DNA of 63,057 nucleotides from Chara braunii (GCA_003427395.1 BFEA01000085.1:95079-158135); one strand, 5' to 3'; counted from the first letter of the stretch, positions 44,396 to 56,555 are shown. The notes: generated by a model from the letters alone, not told the origin. Numbers and translations: made by a program.

Positions 44396-44560
44396 NNNNN
44401 NNNNNNNNNNNNNNNNNNNNNNNNNNNNNNNNNNNNNNNNNNNNNNNNNNNNNNNNNNNNNNNNNNNNNNNNNNNNNNNNNNNNNNNNNNNNNNNNNNNN
44501 NNNNNNNNNNNNNNNNNNNNNNNNNNNNNNNNNNNNNNNNNNNNNNNNNNNNNNNNNNNN
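44396..44560. other. assembly gap (165 N) with duplicated 67-bp edges
   Basis: The 67 bp before the gap (44,329-44,395) are identical to the 67 bp after it (44,561-44,627). The two contig ends overlap and were not merged, so the gap probably has no missing sequence and the duplication is false. Confidence 0.95.
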
Positions 44561-44627
44561 CGCCTTTAGCGCCTAGGTACGGGCACGCATTGGGAGAGGG
44601 GAAAGAAGACCCTGTTGAGCCTGACTT

Positions 44628-45393
44628 TAGTTCGGCTCTGTGAAATGACGGGGTGTGGGCGTGGCTGCTTGTTTCAACGAGCTTCCCTACTCAATAAAAA
44701 AAAAAAAAGAAAAAAAAAAGGTAGAGTTATAAATTTATTTTTTTTATTTTTTTGCCCTTGTGTGTGTGTACCTGGCCATTGTCGGGGCCAGATCCTCGGG
44801 CAGTTTTCTGCACTCTGTGCAGAAAACTAGCTAGGGAGCCGACTCTGAGTCTGGCCAGGCTTAGGGGGACAATGCATTGCTGAGGCCTAGCCTCAACAAT
44901 AGCAGATCAACAAGGGAAGGCTGGAAACAGCCACCCCTTTCTGAGTGTATGCCAAAAAGGAAGCTAGGTCCTTTTATTAATGGATGGACCTGGTCTTTTG
45001 AACAATGTGGGGCTGGTAGATGCCCTTGATCACACGTGGAGATCAAGGGCTCAGCCCGAGCCCAAATTTTGGGCTAAGGGCTCAGGTTGCTACCACCACC
45101 TCCCTCAAGTATATAAGCAACCCACTGCCCCCAACTGCCTCAAACTTGTGAGGCAATGATGCTGCTCATTTGCTGGAAAGCAAATGCTGCAACTGCTGAG
45201 GGGAGAGGCTGCTAGAATTTTGAGTTGAGGGAGATGGTAGTCTGCATAATAACACATAAAAACTGAAATAAAATACACATAACCAAAGGAATTGCGTGAA
45301 ATATGTAAATTGATCTAATTGAGGCATTTTTTTTTGTGGGGGCGAAACGCTGCTGGTGGAGGTACTGGAGGTCTGCACGTTAGAGGGAGACCC
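44628..45393. promoter_or_regulatory. LTR-like promoter region (TATA at 45,110)
   Basis: AGCCCAAATTTTGGGCT at 45,059-45,075 is a palindrome (8-bp arms). TATATAAG follows at 45,109-45,116, then a TG-poor CAACCCACTGCC leader. No coding match nearby; orientation plus. This resembles the promoter half of an LTR. Confidence 0.35.
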
Positions 45394-45820
45394 TGTCGAG
45401 CGCATCAGTCCGGCACTGCACAAGGCAGCGCGGGACCCTCCCGGCCGCGTCACGCAGAAGTTGGTCTAAATCCTTCATCGCGAATATACATGGAGCTTCC
45501 GCAAGCCGCTCCGGTCGAGTGCGCCAGCCATACCTCTCGCGAGCCCCTACGACATGATAGGGCCTACGCGAGGCACGACTTACCTCCACCTTACGAAAGT
45601 TGTCACCTCCCTTCGGTGGGCGTATCCCCGCCGAGCTACCAGTCCACAGTACGAAAGCTAATCAACTGCAATCGCAGAGTGGACCAGCCGAGGGCGTTTC
45701 TCGTTCGCTGTAGCATAGGGGGTATGCGCGGTACTACAGCTCTATCGGATCCGCACACAAACCGACATCTTGGGGGGTTGAGGTCCCAAGCGCGACTCGT
45801 CGCCGGTCGACTAGGACGCA
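45394..45820 (+). repeat. R3: ~427-bp repeat, inverted relative to R4
   Basis: Starts TGTCGAGCGCAT as R1 does, and continues past R1's limit. The reverse complement of its far end (GTCCTAGTCGACC, GCGAACGAGxAAACGCCCTC) is found in R4 at 55,471-55,600. R3 and R4 thus form the long TIRs of a ~10.5-kb unit. Confidence 0.88.
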
Positions 45821-47150
45821 TCCCACATGCCACGCGCACACTGCTATAAAGAACATAAAAATAAAAACCCACATATACTTACACACACATACAAAATGAC
45901 ATTGGACAAACAACGTGACAACACTCCTAGTCCCTTAGTGGCCGTCCCATAACTTTCTGATGCTGAAATCGGATAGGCGTCGCGCACGAGACTTAGTATA
46001 AAACCGCGCGGACATAAGGCTTACTCGTATCGACTCGCAATGCAAGCGTGAGCAAGTAGTCTCAATGATGGCGTACTATGTAGTGCCCATAATCAAGCGG
46101 TCCCTCGTGGATCTGAGTACCGCTTATGACACTAAAGTGTCAAACTCGAAGTATCGTGATGGTCTGATCCCTCACGATATTGCACGACTGAAGGAATAGC
46201 CGTGCGGCCGCCGCGAGACCTCCGACTTTTGGCCTGAGTGTCTCGACAGGCAGGGCAAATAGGCTCTGCGCGGGGGAAGACTCCTTCCATGCAGAGTCTA
46301 GGGCTTGGGATGCCCTGGACAAGGACCTCGAATCCCGATCCAGATGACTAATAAATTATAAAAAGGTATACATTCAATGGGGGGGGGTTCTTCATTTTCT
46401 CAACCTCAACCCCTATTTAATCCTTAGTACGCGGGCTCCTCACGCCACGCGAACTCTCAACATACGTACACGTATATTTTTATATATTTATAAGTGGAAT
46501 AAGCATGTGACGATCACTTCTCACAATCACAATGGGACTCCTCACAGCCATATATATAGGTGTGATCGCAGGCAGGCCAATCCAAATCTGAACCACCATA
46601 CATACCTGCAATCACATCAAAGAGTCAAACAAAAGTCCACACACTACACGGAGTCAACTCCAACCAACCTCTACACTCATACCTCTCGCTTTAGCCAAGC
46701 AAGCCCCAGCCTCCTGTCCAACCAACCATAATTAAATACTCAGTACCTTTGTTAAATGGCCATTCAATAAAAGTCCGGGTGAAACCTTAATAAAACAATG
46801 AAATCACCAGGGCTAAAGCCTTTTAGGTTGAGTATTGGGGGTGAATTAGAGTTGAGTCGTAGACCGACGAATCGACAACCGACCTGTTATCAGTGATAAC
46901 AGAAGATGATCCTTGTAGGATCAAGTTGAGTCTAGTTCAAAATTCTGAATCGAATTGTTATAGAAGGACCTGTAACACATGGCATGCCAATCCCCAGGCT
47001 AAATTTATAAGTCCATGGAGAATAATCCCCATATCACGACCACACTCAAATCATCCTAATTAACTAAGCCTAAGCCTACCTCTAAGCAGGTGCCAAAAAA
47101 AAGGTAGACCCTGGCAGAATCTCCTCTATACAGAGTGGGTTTTCCAGAAT
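45821..47150. other. no gene supported
   Basis: Mixed DNA, then AT-rich from 46,330. It may be LTR sequence. No protein recognised. Confidence 0.4.
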
Positions 47151-47169
47151 TGCCACCTGTCAAAATATA

Positions 47170-47740
47170 ATCCAACTCCTCTAAACTAAGAAAATTTCGA
47201 CAGCGCTTCCCGTATGAAAACTGCCCTCGCAGAATTTATACTAGCTCAAAAATCAAATTTTTAATTCTAAAAAGTCAAAATTTGCGTAACTCCCTTAACT
47301 AATAAAAATTTGGGTAGCACTTCCTCTAGAAAGGGAGACTTTCCAGATTTATACTAAGTCAGATATGAACTCAAACATAAAATATGAGTTTTACTAAGAC
47401 AAAATTTAACTAACTCCCTACCTTTGTAGAAAATTTCGGCAACGCTTCCCGTAGAGAAAGTGTTATTCCAAGATTTATACAAAGCTAAGTTTAGAATCTG
47501 AAATGACTTTGACTTTTCAAGGTCTAATTTTGTCTAACTCCCTAAATTAGCAAAAATTTGGGCAGCACTCTCTTTTAACAAGGAGGTTTCCCAAATTTTT
47601 ACTAAGTCAAAAAGTCAGAAAAGCAGGGCCCTGAAAAGATAAAAGTTTGACTAACTCCTTGGTTTTGAAGAAATTTCGGCAGCGCTTCCCGTAAAGAAAG
47701 TGGCTTACCAAGATTTATACAAGACCATGTATAATAAAAG
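47170..47740 (+). repeat. ~120-bp tandem repeats with AAATTTCGGCAGCGCTTCC
   Basis: Five diverged units at about 47,195, 47,307, 47,432, 47,553 and 47,667. Each has TAACTCC, then AAAATTT(C/G)GGCAGC(G/A)CTTCCCGTA, then AAGTxxxxxCCAGATTTATAC. Similar GGCAGC-TCCC repeats are known from plant Ty3/gypsy Tat/Athila LTR regions, so this may be the 3' part of such an LTR. Confidence 0.8.
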
Positions 47741-48021
47741 ATCCCAGAAAATGCAGGAATTGACCTAGGTAAAAATAAACTTAGCCCAGAAAATGCAGAA
47801 ATCAAAACTAACTCCTATGGCTCTAGCACGAGGCGAGCAACTAAAGCAACTACCTATCAAACTGAAACTCAGACTAAGTAGTAGCCTCAATCGGTCACAT
47901 GCAGGCCAAACCACAAAGCTAAGTACTCTCAACCAATCCCAAGTCTGAACCTTAGTCAAACAATAGCTCATACTCTCTTAATGACTTAACCATTTTATAC
48001 CCAACTTGCATAAGGCGTAAA

Positions 48022-48890
48022 GTCAGGCCACCCAAACTTATGAGACATGCCTGACCCAGCCATTGAGTATACACAAAACAGAGGGCACAACTACTTCTCT
48101 CTTCTTTGGGCATATGACTAGGTCATTCTAGTCGCCCTGAACTGTTTAATAGCCAGGATGTATATATCTCTCTGAACTTAATTTTCAAAGCGGTCGTAGG
48201 ACTGAGCCATTCGTCTTAGAAACAATGCTCAACCGGCCCAAGGTACCCTCAGTTACACTCTCTTCAGAGTCAGACTACCTAAACTTATAGAATAGTCTGA
48301 CTAGCTTGTTCTTAAATAGGATAGTAATAAAGTATAGCCAAATTATAACCTTTGGTTTCCAGCATGTGCGAGGCATTGGTCCAGACTACCTAAACTTATA
48401 GAATAGTCTGACTCTCTGCCTAGTTCGTTCCTCTCTGATCCAATCTGTGCGCTGCATGGGGTCAAGGTCACCCAAACTTATGGAATGGCCTTGTCCTCTG
48501 CCAAAGTTACTCCCTCAGAATAAAAGCAAGAAGAGGCTGAGCCACCTAAACTTATAGAATGACCCATACCTCCTCGTTCAGAACCAAATAAACAGGAAAG
48601 AAACCCAAAGTAAACAAGGCAACCAAGCCACTTGAACTTACAGAATATGCTTGGCTCCTGAAAAGTCAATCACAATTAACCCTCACAAGTCAGAGCAACC
48701 AGACCACCTAAACTTATAGAATGGTCTGACTCTCCATGCAATTCCACATCACTGGGTCTCCCAAAACTTATGGGGACTTCCCAGCCTCCGGAGCAATCAA
48801 ACCACCCAAACTTATGGAATGGTTTGATGCTCCAAGCAATCCAAAATAAACACAGCACTGGGTCTCCCCAAACTTATGGGGACTTCCCAG
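48022..48890 (+). repeat. array of ten hairpins: conserved loop, co-varying stems
   Basis: Ten short hairpins at 48,022, 48,269, 48,382, 48,463, 48,538, 48,623, 48,700, 48,752, 48,791 and 48,858. All share a loop CC(C/T)AAACTTAT(A/G)GAA or close variant. Stems differ but stay paired: GTCAGGC/GCCTGAC, GTCAGACTA/TAGTCTGAC, CAGACTA/TAGTCTG, CAAGGTCA/TGGCCTTG, CCAAGC/GCTTGG, CAGACCA/TGGTCTG, GAGCA-ATCAAACCA/TGGTTTGATGCTC (one bulge), and two with CTGGG/CCCAG outer plus CCCCA/TGGGG inner pairs. One (48,538) is imperfect. No ORF accounts for them. Confidence 0.85.
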
Positions 48891-50330
48891 CCTTAATAAC
48901 CCAGTCAAACCTCACGCAAAACTGCCTTCCTCCCAACCTTTCCCCCAGATACAATCCCACAATCTGCTTTCAGTCAAACAACAAAACTAAAACTGAATTT
49001 GCACAATCATTCCTTTATCAAGTCTGGTTCATGTCCTGAAGTCAAACTGAAAGTCAAAGTAGGGATGCATACAATATGCTCAGTCAAAACCTATCAAGGA
49101 ATATAAATAAAGGTTATAACTGGGTTTATAGAGGGGAAGCAATGGTTACCTTTCAATTCCCTGCCTCCAGAACTCCTCCTGAGTTCCGGCAGAGCTCCCG
49201 CAATCGATGGGTGGACTCCCCACAGAGTCTTGATGCGGTCCTACGAGTTGCAATCCCGCCTTCCGCCTTCCTCTCAGAACCAATAGACCAGACTTAGAAT
49301 TAGAGGGGCAGAGGGAGGAAGATTCAGTCTCTTAGATCCAAGGAGGGTGCTCTCAGACTCGCAAGGAGAGGGCCTTGATATCTTCAGTCGCCTGAGGGCT
49401 CCGCAATGGCAGCCAACTGACAGCTTGGTCAACGAAGTCAAATGGTTAAGATAGCCTGTCCTAACAAATCCGCAGCACTAACCCCCCCTCCCTCACTCAA
49501 GCCTCAGTCCCTTCTCCAGACTACCACAACACTCCCTCTTCCCAGCCTGACCACTCCCATAAGTCCCAACAACTCTCCTCAGGCCAACTGTTGCTATACG
49601 GCAACCCGCTGCGACTAGTAGCGGACAACAGTACTCAACAGCAGTTGGCGATACCTTATGACAATCAACAGCTGCTAGCAGTCCTCGACAATATCCTGCC
49701 CTGTTCTCTCTGCATCACCCCGCAGTAATAGTAAACTTATGAGGATTCGACAAACGTTACAGTAGAAGCACAGCTAAAACAGACAACAACTATTTATTGT
49801 AATTGCATAGTAAATGATACCACATAAACCAATATATACTGCAGCCAACAACCTGTTCAACTTCGGCAGTTGCATCTCCTACAGTCAGTAGTCGCCAGCA
49901 CGCACAGTCACCGATTTCGTACTGAACAAAGAAGCGGTTACAAGACTTCATCCCTTGTTTTCACAATTGAGCCCCCCTTCTGTACACTACACCTTTGTCC
50001 CTAGTAAGCTCCACAATAGCCACAACACTGCCCTCCAGAAAACTAATCCCCGCAGCAGCCGCAGCAGCAACACCAGCGGTCGCAACGACAACAACAGCAA
50101 TCCCCCTTCACGGAGTTACCCCCAACCACAGCAATCGCACCGCCTACAGATGCCGACTCTGCAGTCTGACAATACCGCAGAATGCCCAGATCGCAGGCTG
50201 CTGACCCTGTAGACCGCCGTCAAATCCAGGTACGTGCCTCCTTCCTACACACCCCTCTCACTCTCTCCCTGTTGTTGCCTCATGTGCAAGTACACGCCAC
50301 CCCTTTACAGCGCAGTTAATAGCAAACTTT
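48891..50330. other. no gene supported
   Basis: AT-richer then mixed sequence. Minus and plus ORFs of 60-90 codons are unrecognised. CAGC-rich triplets near 50,045-50,100 give Ala/Ser-rich shadow peptides. Confidence 0.4.
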
Positions 50331-50339
50331 CCTCCACAA

Positions 50340-51640
50340 CAATGCTCATTCCGGCGTGGGATAGAAAGCTCCAGCCCAGACACCAGCGCAACCACACACA
50401 CGCGCTCGCTCGCCTTACAGGCATGCAACTGAAGGATACACCCAAACGGCGATTAGTGCCCAATCTTAACGCCCGAAAATATGACAGTTCGGCACATAGT
50501 CCGAGTATGAGACCTCAATGGTTGGCTACGTTGCATAGCGCCCGCTCTCACAATTCAACGCTCAGTCCTGAACCCGGCTCCAAGACCCACAACCCGAAGG
50601 CATGGCAACACAGAACACAGTGCCCATACTTAAGGTTTAAAGGTCGGACAACTCGAAGCACAACTCCCAAGGCTCGAAGGTATGGTGACTTCTCACATAG
50701 ATCGAACACAAACCCTCACCATATGGTTACGTGCACTGCACCCAGGCTCCAGGATCAAGGGTATGGCGCGTGGGATGGCGTGTACCGACCCCGATGCTAG
50801 CGCAATCAGACCAGCTTTCTTTCCCCCATCCCATGCATGCAAACAACTCACACCAAACTGGCGACCAGCTCCCAGCCCCGGACCAAAAGATATGGATGAT
50901 AAGAACGCCGATTGATTATAAGTTCACTTCAGGTGGCTGCGGCGCACCGCTCCCTACAACTCGATGTTGACGGACACGGCAGCGCCGGACACAGTTCAAC
51001 GATAATCGGCGATGGCTCTTCATCAGATGACTGTGGCGCATAGCGCCTGCTACTCCCCCCCCCCCCCGTCCGCAACTACAACAACGCCCTATGGCGTGTG
51101 GGACAACGGGCACTAGCCCCGACGCTGGTGCAATCAGCCTCACGCTCCTGCTCACTTCACATGCATACTTACAGGAGGTACACCGAACTGGTCGATTAGC
51201 GCCCAACCTCAGAGTTCGTGATATGACAACTCGAAGCATGGTTCGACTCCCGGCTTTAGTCAACGGAGCATGGAGCCTCGCGCGGACACGAATCCGCACC
51301 AAATGGCGATGGCACCCAACCCTCACAGTTTCAACGTCGATGGATACAACAACGCCCTTTGGCGTACTGCACAGTGGGTGTCGACTCCGATATCAACGGA
51401 ATCCGACTCGCTCCCTTGCTTGCTCTTCGTGCCTGCCACCAAGAGACGCGTCGAGCGAGCGACTAGCGCCCACAATCACAGATCGGAGACGCAGCCACCA
51501 CAAATCCTCAACCGAGATCTATGGCGCACAGTGCCCACCACCCCAACCTATCACTGCATTCCACTCCGAGTTCGCACACTGTAGGTCTCGCAGACTACCC
51601 CACACGCTGCACCCCGCATCCGTACTCCCTGCGCTACCTT
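50340..51640 (+). repeat. ~300-bp degenerate modules (about four)
   Basis: Recurring words in order: GGCGTGTGGGA, ACCCCGACGCT, GCAATCAG, CATGCATxCA, ACACCxAACTGGCGAxTAGCGC, CCCAACCTxA, ATATGACAACTCGAAG. Copies sit at about 50,420, 50,765, 51,088 and 51,370. Long ORFs here (50,234-50,800; 51,091-51,855) cross the modules without conserved protein and are rejected as genes. Confidence 0.65.
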
Positions 51641-52215
51641 CACGGCTATGGCAACAACGGCCACCTTCACGTCTGCGCTACGGCCACTCTTTCCTTCCTG
51701 CCCACTTCGACATCGGGCTCAGCAGACCTCCTTCACGCCAGTCGCTATATCAGCGTTTCCGCATAGCTCACGCAGGAATGAATGGGCTGCTGGCGCAGCG
51801 TCTCGATTTATATTTTTGTTCGATACTGCCTGCCCCCCTTCCCAGCACGCCCTGAAGGCCCAAAGTTCCATACGGTACCAGTTGATTGGACCTGCGGAGA
51901 CTGGGGCCGGGTACTGCTGACTCAGCACAAATGGACTCCGCCACTTCGCCCGCCCCCCCTTCTCCTGGGCCCCCTTCGAATGGTCACCTCTAACGCCATG
52001 GACCTGGCCTTTGGGTGTTATAGCAGCTAGGACCCCGACCGTTCAGACGGTGTCCGCTAAGACTTTGACCTGTCTAGGCGGTGGCGGCTCTGACCCTGGC
52101 TTTCCAACTATAACATCTACGACCATGACCTTGGCCGTCCAGGACCCTAGTAGGTACGGCCTTCGATACTGGTCAGAGGCTCAAGTTCCCGGAGATACCC
52201 CACACAGGTAAGGCG
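51620..52215 (+). repeat. dispersed repeat family X, copy 2
   Basis: Homologous to 100-760 (see there). It lies inside the composite, directly after the ~300-bp modules, so the two may be parts of one element. Confidence 0.7.
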
Positions 52216-52785
52216 GAGTCTAAGGATCATACCCCGGAATAAAGCACAAAATGAATAAAAACAATAACACTAAATTAATAAAATACATAGAAATATAGAT
52301 ATATCAAAACCAGCAGTCAATGAACTGGCCGCTATCGGGACTCCCCCAACAAAACTAAGGGGGATAGTCTCGCGGGACCCTCAACCCCTCAGTCCCTTCC
52401 AAACTCCACCGCTCCCACGCTGCCGCTTGCCGGCCTCGAAGCTCGCACCTCCACGTCACAAGTCCAATACCGTATCCTATAGGGCTAAGCCCAAGCCTGA
52501 GGCCAGCCTACGCGAAACCCCATATAAATCGGTGCTACGTGGTGCGCGGGTTGCCCAAACAGCCATAGGCCAAACCTCAGCCCATATCTGCCCCTATGGC
52601 CGCTAGGCTTCCATGCCGGCTAGCCTTAAACGACGGCAAAGGTCACCACCCGCACCATCCGCGCCGTACCACACACCTAGGCCTAGTACTTGGTCAACTT
52701 TACGTGCTCCCTTCGCGGCCAAACATACCAAAGAGAAAGCACGGCTTCTTTGATCCTAATCAACTTTACAGGTCAATCCCCTAAC
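52216..52785. other. no gene supported
   Basis: GC-rich, with short AT tracts near 52,255-52,300. No protein recognised. Confidence 0.4.
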
Positions 52786-53012
52786 CGGCGACCAATGTCG
52801 TTGTTCACAAACATCAATAAAAGGGAAGAATCACGCACGCCTTAAGCCTCGCGTGCCCACACACTCTCTACTATACTCTATCACTCAGTCAACGTAAACC
52901 ATAGACTCAGTCGCGCCTCACGCGGTATACTTAGACTTTAAACCAAAACTATTTTCTGTTGCCCACAAAAACCAGGGCGGATACCCTTGTAAGGGTATTC
53001 GCACCGACAACG
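52786..53012. repeat. repeat family Y copy 2, possible LTR edge, with conserved palindrome
   Basis: TGGTCGCCGGTTAGGGG on the minus strand (52,776-52,792) precedes TGTCGTTG (plus), as a primer-binding site would adjoin an LTR. The block at 52,974-53,009 is identical over 36 bp to 20,239-20,274, centred on ATACCCTTGTAAGGGTAT. Confidence 0.65.
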
Positions 53013-55467
53013 CTGTTGGAGGAGGACAGGCCAAGGCAGCCATAGCCAAGGGCTGGAGGCTTACTACCCCACCCTCATGCTGGTGCTACGGCAGTAAGGC
53101 TGCGTCAGGGCTGGATGACGCAGCGAGCGGCAAGGGTTGTCGAGGGTTACGCTGCCGAAATTTTGACTCGGCGGCGTTTTTTTTTTTAGACGGAAGTGTT
53201 GTCATTGTTTTTTTGGCATGGCGGCAGCAGCACTGCCATCGGGGAGGTGCTGCCGGACTGACGTCGTGGCAGCATCAAGGTCTCCCTAAGGGGAGGTGTT
53301 GTCCGTTTGGCGGCATGGCAACAACGATATTTTCAGTGGGGCAGTTATGTGCCAAATTTACGGCGTGGTGAGCAGCAGTTCCGCTTTATTTTTTTTGTGG
53401 CGCGTTGCGGTCATGATGAATCTCAGTGTGGCCTAGAGGTTGGGCTAGCGCTGGTACGTGGTTGGGATTGCGCGACAGTGGTGCAGGATTGGGTCTGTGC
53501 AGCGGTGGTGCGTGGACCGGGGGCATGAAGAGAATGCAGAGTGAGTGCTCGCAGCAATGGCTATTGTAGTTGCGACACTTGTGGTTTGCGTCGGAAAGAC
53601 ATCTTTATTTTTTTGGGGGGCTCGCGGCACATGCGGTTTTCAGCCAGGGCCACCTTTATTTTTTTTGCAGTGCATGGTGAGAGCGGTTTTCAGTTCTGGA
53701 CCATCTGGTGCTGCGGGCGATGGTGTGGGACCACCCAAGACCACTTGGGACCATTTTGGGACTAGGTGGAACTGATTTTGAGATTCGGACATGCATGTTG
53801 GTATGGCTATGTGATCGGATGTGGTGATCGGAGAAGGGTTGGACTTGTGGTTGATTGAGAATGTTCTTGCAGGATGGGGTGTTGTTGGGACTATTGGGAC
53901 CACATGGGACTTATTGTTGAGAACACTCTCCTAGAGGGTTATCTCATTTGAGCCATTTCAGTGGACCTGACCTTTGCTTACTCGAGTACTTGGAGAGAGA
54001 GGCGGCCATCATTCAATGGAACATGCATAAGTTGTGGAGTTCTGAGCTGCATATATTCAACTATAACGGTGATCGTCTTCTCAAATTTGATTGGAATATT
54101 ACTCAAGCTTTCTTGAATGGGCCGGATCAAACTTCACTCAAGGTCAGTCAATTGATCGACTCAGATTTTCCCTCACACCTGTGTGGACCCACACTTTGCT
54201 TGACCATGTTTGTTTTGAACGTTCGAAAGAAAAGGTAGAGGAAAGTCGTGTGAGTCGTGCATGTGATGGAAAGGTCTAACTTGGATATGGGGTTGCGTTG
54301 GTTTCCTTTGAACTCGTTTGTTTTGCTTTGCGGTCTGTGCAGGTAGGTAACAAGGGATGTTTAAAAAGGAGGTTGATTTTGCCTATTGGAGAAAAGGGAA
54401 AGGATTGTCCTGCTTCTACCTTTCGCTTGCCTGTATGTTGAATGTACTTGTATTTTGAAACTTATAATATCAACACGTACCATGAAAGAAAAATTGTAAA
54501 TGGAGATAAACCGACTTAGTTCTCCTTGAGAATTGACCCTTTCTATCAAGAAATGCCCACTTATTTTTCGAAGTCCTCATCATTTTGTGTTTTCTTTTAG
54601 TTTAAATTCCCAAGTCGTGCGGGAGAAAGAGATGGATAGTCCGCGTTGGGTTTAATCACCCTTTCTCTCTGGAAAGCATCCAAGGCGGGGGTTTGTATAC
54701 TTTCGAAGTCGGCCCTTTTATCGATTTGGAGTGGACCCAATTCGTCGGGGGTGGTACTTTGCCGACTCGGTGGTCACAGCCCAACCTCTGAGATCCGGGT
54801 TTTCGGGATCGAGCGAGGGAAAGGAATATCCACAGACCACTTCCTAGGTAGGTGACGACAAAATGTGGGCCAACCTTCGTCGAGTCCGGAGCGACGTGGG
54901 GGTTAATTTATGTCCTTGCAGGTGGTCACCTTATGCGTCACCGTTAAAATAAAAAATTGGAGACATAAGAAATTCCAGCCCACAAAAAGAAGTAGGAAAT
55001 GAAGGTGATGGTTCTCTTTATGCAGTGATAATGATTGCGGCTTTGTTTTGGGTATCCCTATGATGAAGGTGAATACTTCATTATTCGAGGAACAGAAAGA
55101 GTAATTATTGACAGGAGGACAAAGCGACCAACAAATTTTGTATCCACTAGATAAAACTTTTCTCCAAGCAAACTGCATATGATACGGAAGTGTGGTCGAA
55201 CCGAGAGTTCAAACTTTGGCCAGGAGCTAGATTACTTGTTGATCTACATGGTAGCAGTGAAATTTACTTGCAGAAGTCATTTCTGGCAGGGTTTAGTAAG
55301 CGTTGATGGATTAAACCGTAAGTCAAAGAATAACTTTGGCAGATCATCTTATCAAGTCAAAAACCCATCTTATGTGATTGGATATAAGATATATCGATTT
55401 TATTTATTTTGTGACCAGAGAGTTATAAAGGGACTAGGATTATATTGTGGGTTTCACACTTGGTTGA
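53013..55467. other. no gene supported
   Basis: GC-rich tracts with GGTGCTGCCG-type words to 53,350, then ordinary intergenic-like sequence. ORFs up to 124 codons (55,179-55,553 plus) show no known domain. Confidence 0.4.
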
Positions 55468-55899
55468 AACGTCCTAGTCGACCGACGTTCGTTTCGTACC
55501 TAGGAGATCAGCGCCTTAGGGAACGGACAGCGTTCGAGTTCACTTGGCATTAACCAAGCATACCTATACTCAAGCGAACGAGTAAACGCCCTCGGCTGGC
55601 CTAGCTCTGCAATTACATGTAAAAGCTTTCGCACGGGGTCAGTAGCTTGGTAGGGATACGCCCCTGAGGGTGGTGATAGCCCCTCAGGGAATGCAAGATG
55701 TGCACCGCGAAAACCTATCACGTCGTAGGGGACCGTGGGATGTACAGCCGGCGCACCCGGCTAGAGCGGCGAAAGGAGCGATGCAATCGCGTCCGTCTCG
55801 GCGGTTCGCGGGATTATTTTTATGTCGTTCCCGAGTTGTCTCTTATTTTGTTTTGTTTAACTCCTGACTGACGTGGGCGGGAGCGAATGCGCTCGACAA
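55468..55899 (-). repeat. R4: right terminal inverted repeat of the composite
   Basis: About 432 bp, reverse complement of R3 along its whole length and of R1 along the outer 250 bp (by eye near 90 percent with R1). It lacks most of the subterminal hairpin seen in R1. It ends GCTCGACAA next to the gypsy RT sequence. Confidence 0.9.
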
Positions 55900-56555
55900 C
55901 GCGTCTGTCCATTCCCATGGAGTGTCAAGGCGTGCCAAATCAGTCAAAGGGGAGTTAACCGAACTATAGTTCTTCACGAAGTTTCGGTAGTAGCCACACA
56001 TCCCTAAGAATGATCTGACCTCCGTCACAAACTGAGGTCGTAGCCAGTCACGATGCTAGCCACCTTTGCATCTTTGGGCCTAATCCCTTCTGCGGATACC
56101 TCATGACCCAAGTATTAGATTTTTGTGTGACCAAACTCGTATTTCTCTAAATTTATCTTATATTTGTGTTATTGTAGGAGTGAAAGTAACTTTTCTATAT
56201 GTCGAGCATGCTCCTCAACAGTTCTATTGAAGATAAGAATGTCGTCGAGGTACACGACGATATACTTATCCAAGTAGTAATGGAATATCTTATTCATGTC
56301 GTGCGGGAATGTACCCGACACATTGCAAAGGTCAAAGGGCATCACCACAACGTACAGACCGTACCTGGTTTGAAAAGCGTTCTTTTGTTGGTCCTCTAGT
56401 CTAATGGCAATCTGATGGTACTTGGGGTTTAAGTCTATCTTGGTGAAGTACTTACACCCTTGCACCCTTTCCAGTAGATCGTCGATGCGCAGTAGAGGCA
56501 CTGCATTTTTAACCGTGATGGCATTGAGGCCTCTATAGTCAATGCACATCCTCAA
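55900..56555 (-). pseudogene. reverse transcriptase (element C), split by the composite insertion
   Basis: MRMCIDYRGLNAITVKNAVP, FTKIDLNPKYHQIAIRLEDQ, VMPFDLCNVSGTFPHD and the catalytic VVYLDDILIFNRT lie in 56,555-56,169. The thumb RSFLGMCGYYRNFVKNYSSV and SPLTDLARLDTPWEWTD lie in another frame (56,028-55,900). The next residues of the ORF are R4 sequence. Confidence 0.93.

Larger units (their letters stand above)
37823..55899. mobile_element. 18.08-kb composite insertion bounded by inverted R repeats
   Basis: Left end TTGTCGAGCGCATCGGC (37,823) and right end GAATGCGCTCGACAA (55,899) are inverted copies of one repeat. Outside both ends is one interrupted Ty3/gypsy gene: DTPWEWTDA ends at 55,900 and TCEVAFKRL begins at 37,822, against an unbroken DTPWEWTNTCEAAFKRL in element B. 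Flanking bases ATGT (37,820-37,823) and ACGC (55,899-55,902) could be a 4-bp target duplication altered by C to T changes, but this is weak. Inside, a second inverted pair (R2, R3) faces outward from a 7-kb centre. No transposase was seen, so it would be non-autonomous. Confidence 0.72.

Noticed and set aside
44112-44643. ORFs running through the N gap
   Set aside because: Translated N bases; the gap and its duplicated edges are an assembly artefact.
50234-51855. 188- and 254-codon plus ORFs
   Set aside because: They cross degenerate ~300-bp repeat modules, and the encoded peptides are not conserved between modules.
37823-55899. Maverick/Polinton or giant virus insertion
   Set aside because: Length and inverted ends would fit, but I see no polymerase B, integrase, capsid or ATPase genes.
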